This document shows, in pieces, positions 11,688 to 13,323 of a stretch of 13,323 nucleotides of DNA (the stretch's first letter is position 1; every line of letters begins with the position of its first letter). Source of the DNA: Nitrososphaerota archaeon (GTDB lineage Archaea; Thermoproteota; Nitrososphaeria; Nitrososphaerales; Gagatemarchaeaceae); the NCBI GenBank assembly GCA_003135575.1, contig PLCG01000068.1, positions 135,746 to 149,068 on the forward strand, read 5' to 3'. A program made the position numbers and the translations under genes. The notes under the pieces were generated by a model. That model searched no databases and was not told the DNA's origin. It saw nothing but the letters and a program-made list of their open reading frames with translations.

Positions 11688-13323
11688 CACCCTGATTCAA
11701 AGATTATTGCATTCTCGTTGCAATCGGGGCACGTCCCTCCGCTCCTCACGGGAATCGACGACTCCTTGTTCACCTTGCCGGCGGTGAGCACCTCGAGCGC
11801 CTTGGCGACCGCGTCGGGTATCGAGAGCAGCTGGACTCCCTCCTCCCACGAGACGTACTTGCCGCGGATTCCCTTTAGCATCTTCACGACGCTCTGGATG
11901 TCCCCCCCGTTCTGGAGGTAGAGGCTGATGAGCCTGCCTATCGCCTCCGCGTCCGCCTTTTCGTCGCCTCCAAGCTTGCCCAGCGTCACGAAGACCTCCT
12001 TCAGCGCGCCGGCCTCGTCTGAGTTGGCCGTGACGTAGAGCCCTCCCTGCGGCAGCTTGAGCTTCAGCGTCCTCCCGATCATCACCTTGGGCCTCTCGAA
12101 GGCCGCGGGGGCCTCCTGCCTCTGTCCGGTTCTCGGTGCGCTCGCGGCGCCGGACACGCCTGCTTCCTTCTTCTTGTCGACGTTCTCGGTCTCCAGGATG
12201 CCCTCCCTGCTGCCCTCCCTGTAGACCGTGATGCCCTTGCACCCGAGCTTCCAGGCCTGGAAGTAGATGTTCGCGACCTCCTCCGGGGAGATGTCCTGCG
12301 CGAGGTTCACCGTGCTCGAGATGGCCGTGTCGATGTGTTTCTGGATGGCCGCCTGCATCTTCACCCTCATCTCCGGCTTGATCTGGTGCGCCGTCACGAA
12401 GTACGCGGGCAGTGATTTCTCGTCGGTGATGCGGAAGACCCTCATGTACTCCTTCACGAGCGGGTGCCACACCTTGAACTCGCCCTCGCTCAGCGACTTG
12501 CTCCTCCTAGTGTAGTTGAGCGCGAAGACCGGCTCGACGCCGCTCGACGAGCCCACGAAGATGGAGCCTGACCCCACCGGGGGCACTGTCGTCAGCGCGG
12601 AGTTCCTGATCCCCTGCTCGCGGATCTTGTCCTTGACCCTGTTGTCGAGCCTCTTGACGAACGGCTGGGCCAGGTGCTTCTCGGCCTCGAAGGCGGGCGC
12701 CGGGCCCTTCTCCTTCGCAAGGTCAGTGGAGTAGTCGTAGATGATGTTCGTCATCCTCTCGAAGAGCTTGTCGACGAACTCGACCGTGGCCTCGTCGTCG
12801 TACTTCATGCCGAGCTTGATGAGCATGTCTCCCAAGCCGGTCGTCCCGACGCCTATCCTCCTCGACCACATTGACGCCGTCTTCTGCTGAGGGAGCGGGT
12901 GCTTGTCAGCGTTGTAGTCCAGGACGTTGTCCAGGAACCTCGTCGCGTGCTGGGCGGCCTTCGCCAGGCTCCCCCAGTCTATGCTCGCGCGGTCGGTGAA
13001 CGCGTCCTTCACGAAGGAGCTCAGGTTGATGGAGCCGAGGCAGCAGCAGCCGTAGTTCTCCAGGGTCTGCTCGCTGCAGGGGTTGACCCCCTCGACCGCC
13101 ATGCCGTTGTACTCGGTCGTCGAGTCCCTCTTGATCGTGTCCCAGAAGATGAGGCCGGGCTCGTCGCTCTGCCACGCCGCCTTGACCAGCTGGTTCCAGA
13201 TCTCCCTCGCCTTTACGGTCCTCTCCATCTTCGCCTTCTCGTTCTGGAACCTGAGCGTGAACTCGCCGTCCTTCTCGACCGCGTTCATGAACTCGTCCGT
13301 GATCTTGACGGAGATGTTCGCAT
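11648..13323 (-). CDS. nrdJ: Class II (adenosylcobalamin-dependent) ribonucleotide reductase, C-terminal part
   Basis: The gene makes deoxyribonucleotides from ribonucleotides using a B12-generated thiyl radical. The frame is open to the window edge, so about 557 C-terminal residues are seen and the N-terminus lies outside. NPCSEQTLENYGCCCLGSIN (codons around 13030-13084) holds the active-site Asn, the radical Cys and the catalytic Glu of the N-x-C-x-E motif. The barrel continues through GVGTTGLGDMLIKLGMKYDD and TTVPPVGSGSIFVGSSSGVE. After a charged, Ala/Gly-rich linker (about 12080-12190) comes the TSCPD-type domain (GGLYVTANSDEAGALKEVFV, EAIGRLISLYLQNGG). The protein ends in a cysteine-rich zinc ribbon and redox tail, CPDC then CYKCTNCGYSKCE. 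The last 20-25 codons are AT-rich, unlike the rest, and a second copy of the end lies beyond the HNH gene. The protein appears intact. Confidence 0.95.
   Translation of the reverse strand, partial: ANISVKITDEFMNAVEKDGEFTLRFQNEKAKMERTVKAREIWNQLVKAAWQSDEPGLIFWDTIKRDSTTEYNGMAVEGVNPCSEQTLENYGCCCLGSINLSSFVKDAFTDRASIDWGSLAKAAQHATRFLDNVLDYNADKHPLPQQKTASMWSRRIGVGTTGLGDMLIKLGMKYDDEATVEFVDKLFERMTNIIYDYSTDLAKEKGPAPAFEAEKHLAQPFVKRLDNRVKDKIREQGIRNSALTTVPPVGSGSIFVGSSSGVEPVFALNYTRRSKSLSEGEFKVWHPLVKEYMRVFRITDEKSLPAYFVTAHQIKPEMRVKMQAAIQKHIDTAISSTVNLAQDISPEEVANIYFQAWKLGCKGITVYREGSREGILETENVDKKKEAGVSGAASAPRTGQRQEAPAAFERPKVMIGRTLKLKLPQGGLYVTANSDEAGALKEVFVTLGKLGGDEKADAEAIGRLISLYLQNGGDIQSVVKMLKGIRGKYVSWEEGVQLLSIPDAVAKALEVLTAGKVNKESSIPVRSGGTCPDCNENAIIFESGCYKCTNCGYSKCE

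Larger units (their letters stand above)
11115..11720. mobile_element. Small HNH homing element inserted in the 3' end of nrdJ
   Basis: The segment contains one HNH endonuclease gene with its own TATA box plus a replacement nrdJ 3' end. On the SRPBCC side the border is where the displaced nrdJ remnant loses similarity (about 11115). On the nrdJ side the border is judged from the change in codon use at about 11713-11725. The flanks therefore carry two copies of the last nrdJ codons as imperfect direct repeats. The whole block is visibly AT-richer than both sides. No transposase, terminal inverted repeats or integrase gene is present, so it is not an insertion sequence. The borders are approximate. 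Confidence 0.65.

Noticed and set aside
11084..11690. An insertion sequence or IS200/IS605-type transposon
   Set aside because: There is no transposase and no terminal inverted repeat. The flanking repeats are diverged coding sequence, not an exact target duplication.
1..13323. CRISPR arrays, tRNA or rRNA genes
   Set aside because: No regularly spaced repeats, cloverleaf-like segments or rRNA motifs were seen, and genes fill nearly the whole window, with no gap over about 115 bp.

Overview
This window is archaeal chromosome, GC-rich, with densely packed genes. Evidence for Archaea is an A-type (A1Ao) ATP synthase operon, an archaeal alpha-NAC homologue, archaeal TATA boxes, and several apparently leaderless genes whose TATA box lies about 23-30 nt before the start codon. 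Translation starts include ATG, GTG and TTG. The lineage cannot be fixed by eye. A member of the Thaumarchaeota/Nitrososphaeria or a related TACK group is my low-confidence guess.

Layout. Bases 1-131 are the end of a PUA-domain RNA-binding protein, followed by a gene for the nascent polypeptide-associated complex protein (200-532). From 645 to 9265 a single-direction operon encodes a full A-type ATP synthase in the order K-E-C-F-A-B-D-(66-aa membrane protein)-H-I. A clear TATA box lies just upstream of atpK, and operon-internal genes are mostly preceded by a GGTG- or GGAG-type ribosome-binding site 9-10 nt before the start. The order is a circular permutation of the order I know from methanogens (H-I-K-E-C-F-A-B-D-G). 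Subunits K and I form the membrane ion path, A and B the catalytic head, C, D and F the central shaft and its collar, and E and H the peripheral stalks.

The operon ends one base from a convergent gene for an unknown Cys-containing 86-aa protein (9267-9527). Next come three SRPBCC (START/polyketide-cyclase-like) genes: one on the minus strand (9550-9981) and a tandem paralogous pair on the plus strand (10096-10572 and 10574-11083) divergent from it. The window ends with the 3' part of a class II (adenosylcobalamin-dependent) ribonucleotide reductase gene, nrdJ, on the minus strand (11648 to beyond 13323).

The most notable structure lies between the SRPBCC pair and nrdJ. An HNH-endonuclease gene (11154-11687, plus strand, AT-richer than its neighbours) sits in the 3' end of nrdJ. 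Immediately beyond it, at 11085-11117, in the same orientation as nrdJ and 1 base from the SRPBCC stop, is a detached second copy of the last nrdJ codons, reading TNCGYSKCE-stop. The nrdJ copy in use has the same nine residues but mostly different codons, and its last 20-25 codons use AT-rich codons unlike the rest of the gene. The simplest reading is that a small intron-less HNH homing element invaded the conserved C-terminal cysteine motif of nrdJ, brought a foreign replacement 3' end with it, and displaced the native end, so the host gene stays intact without splicing.
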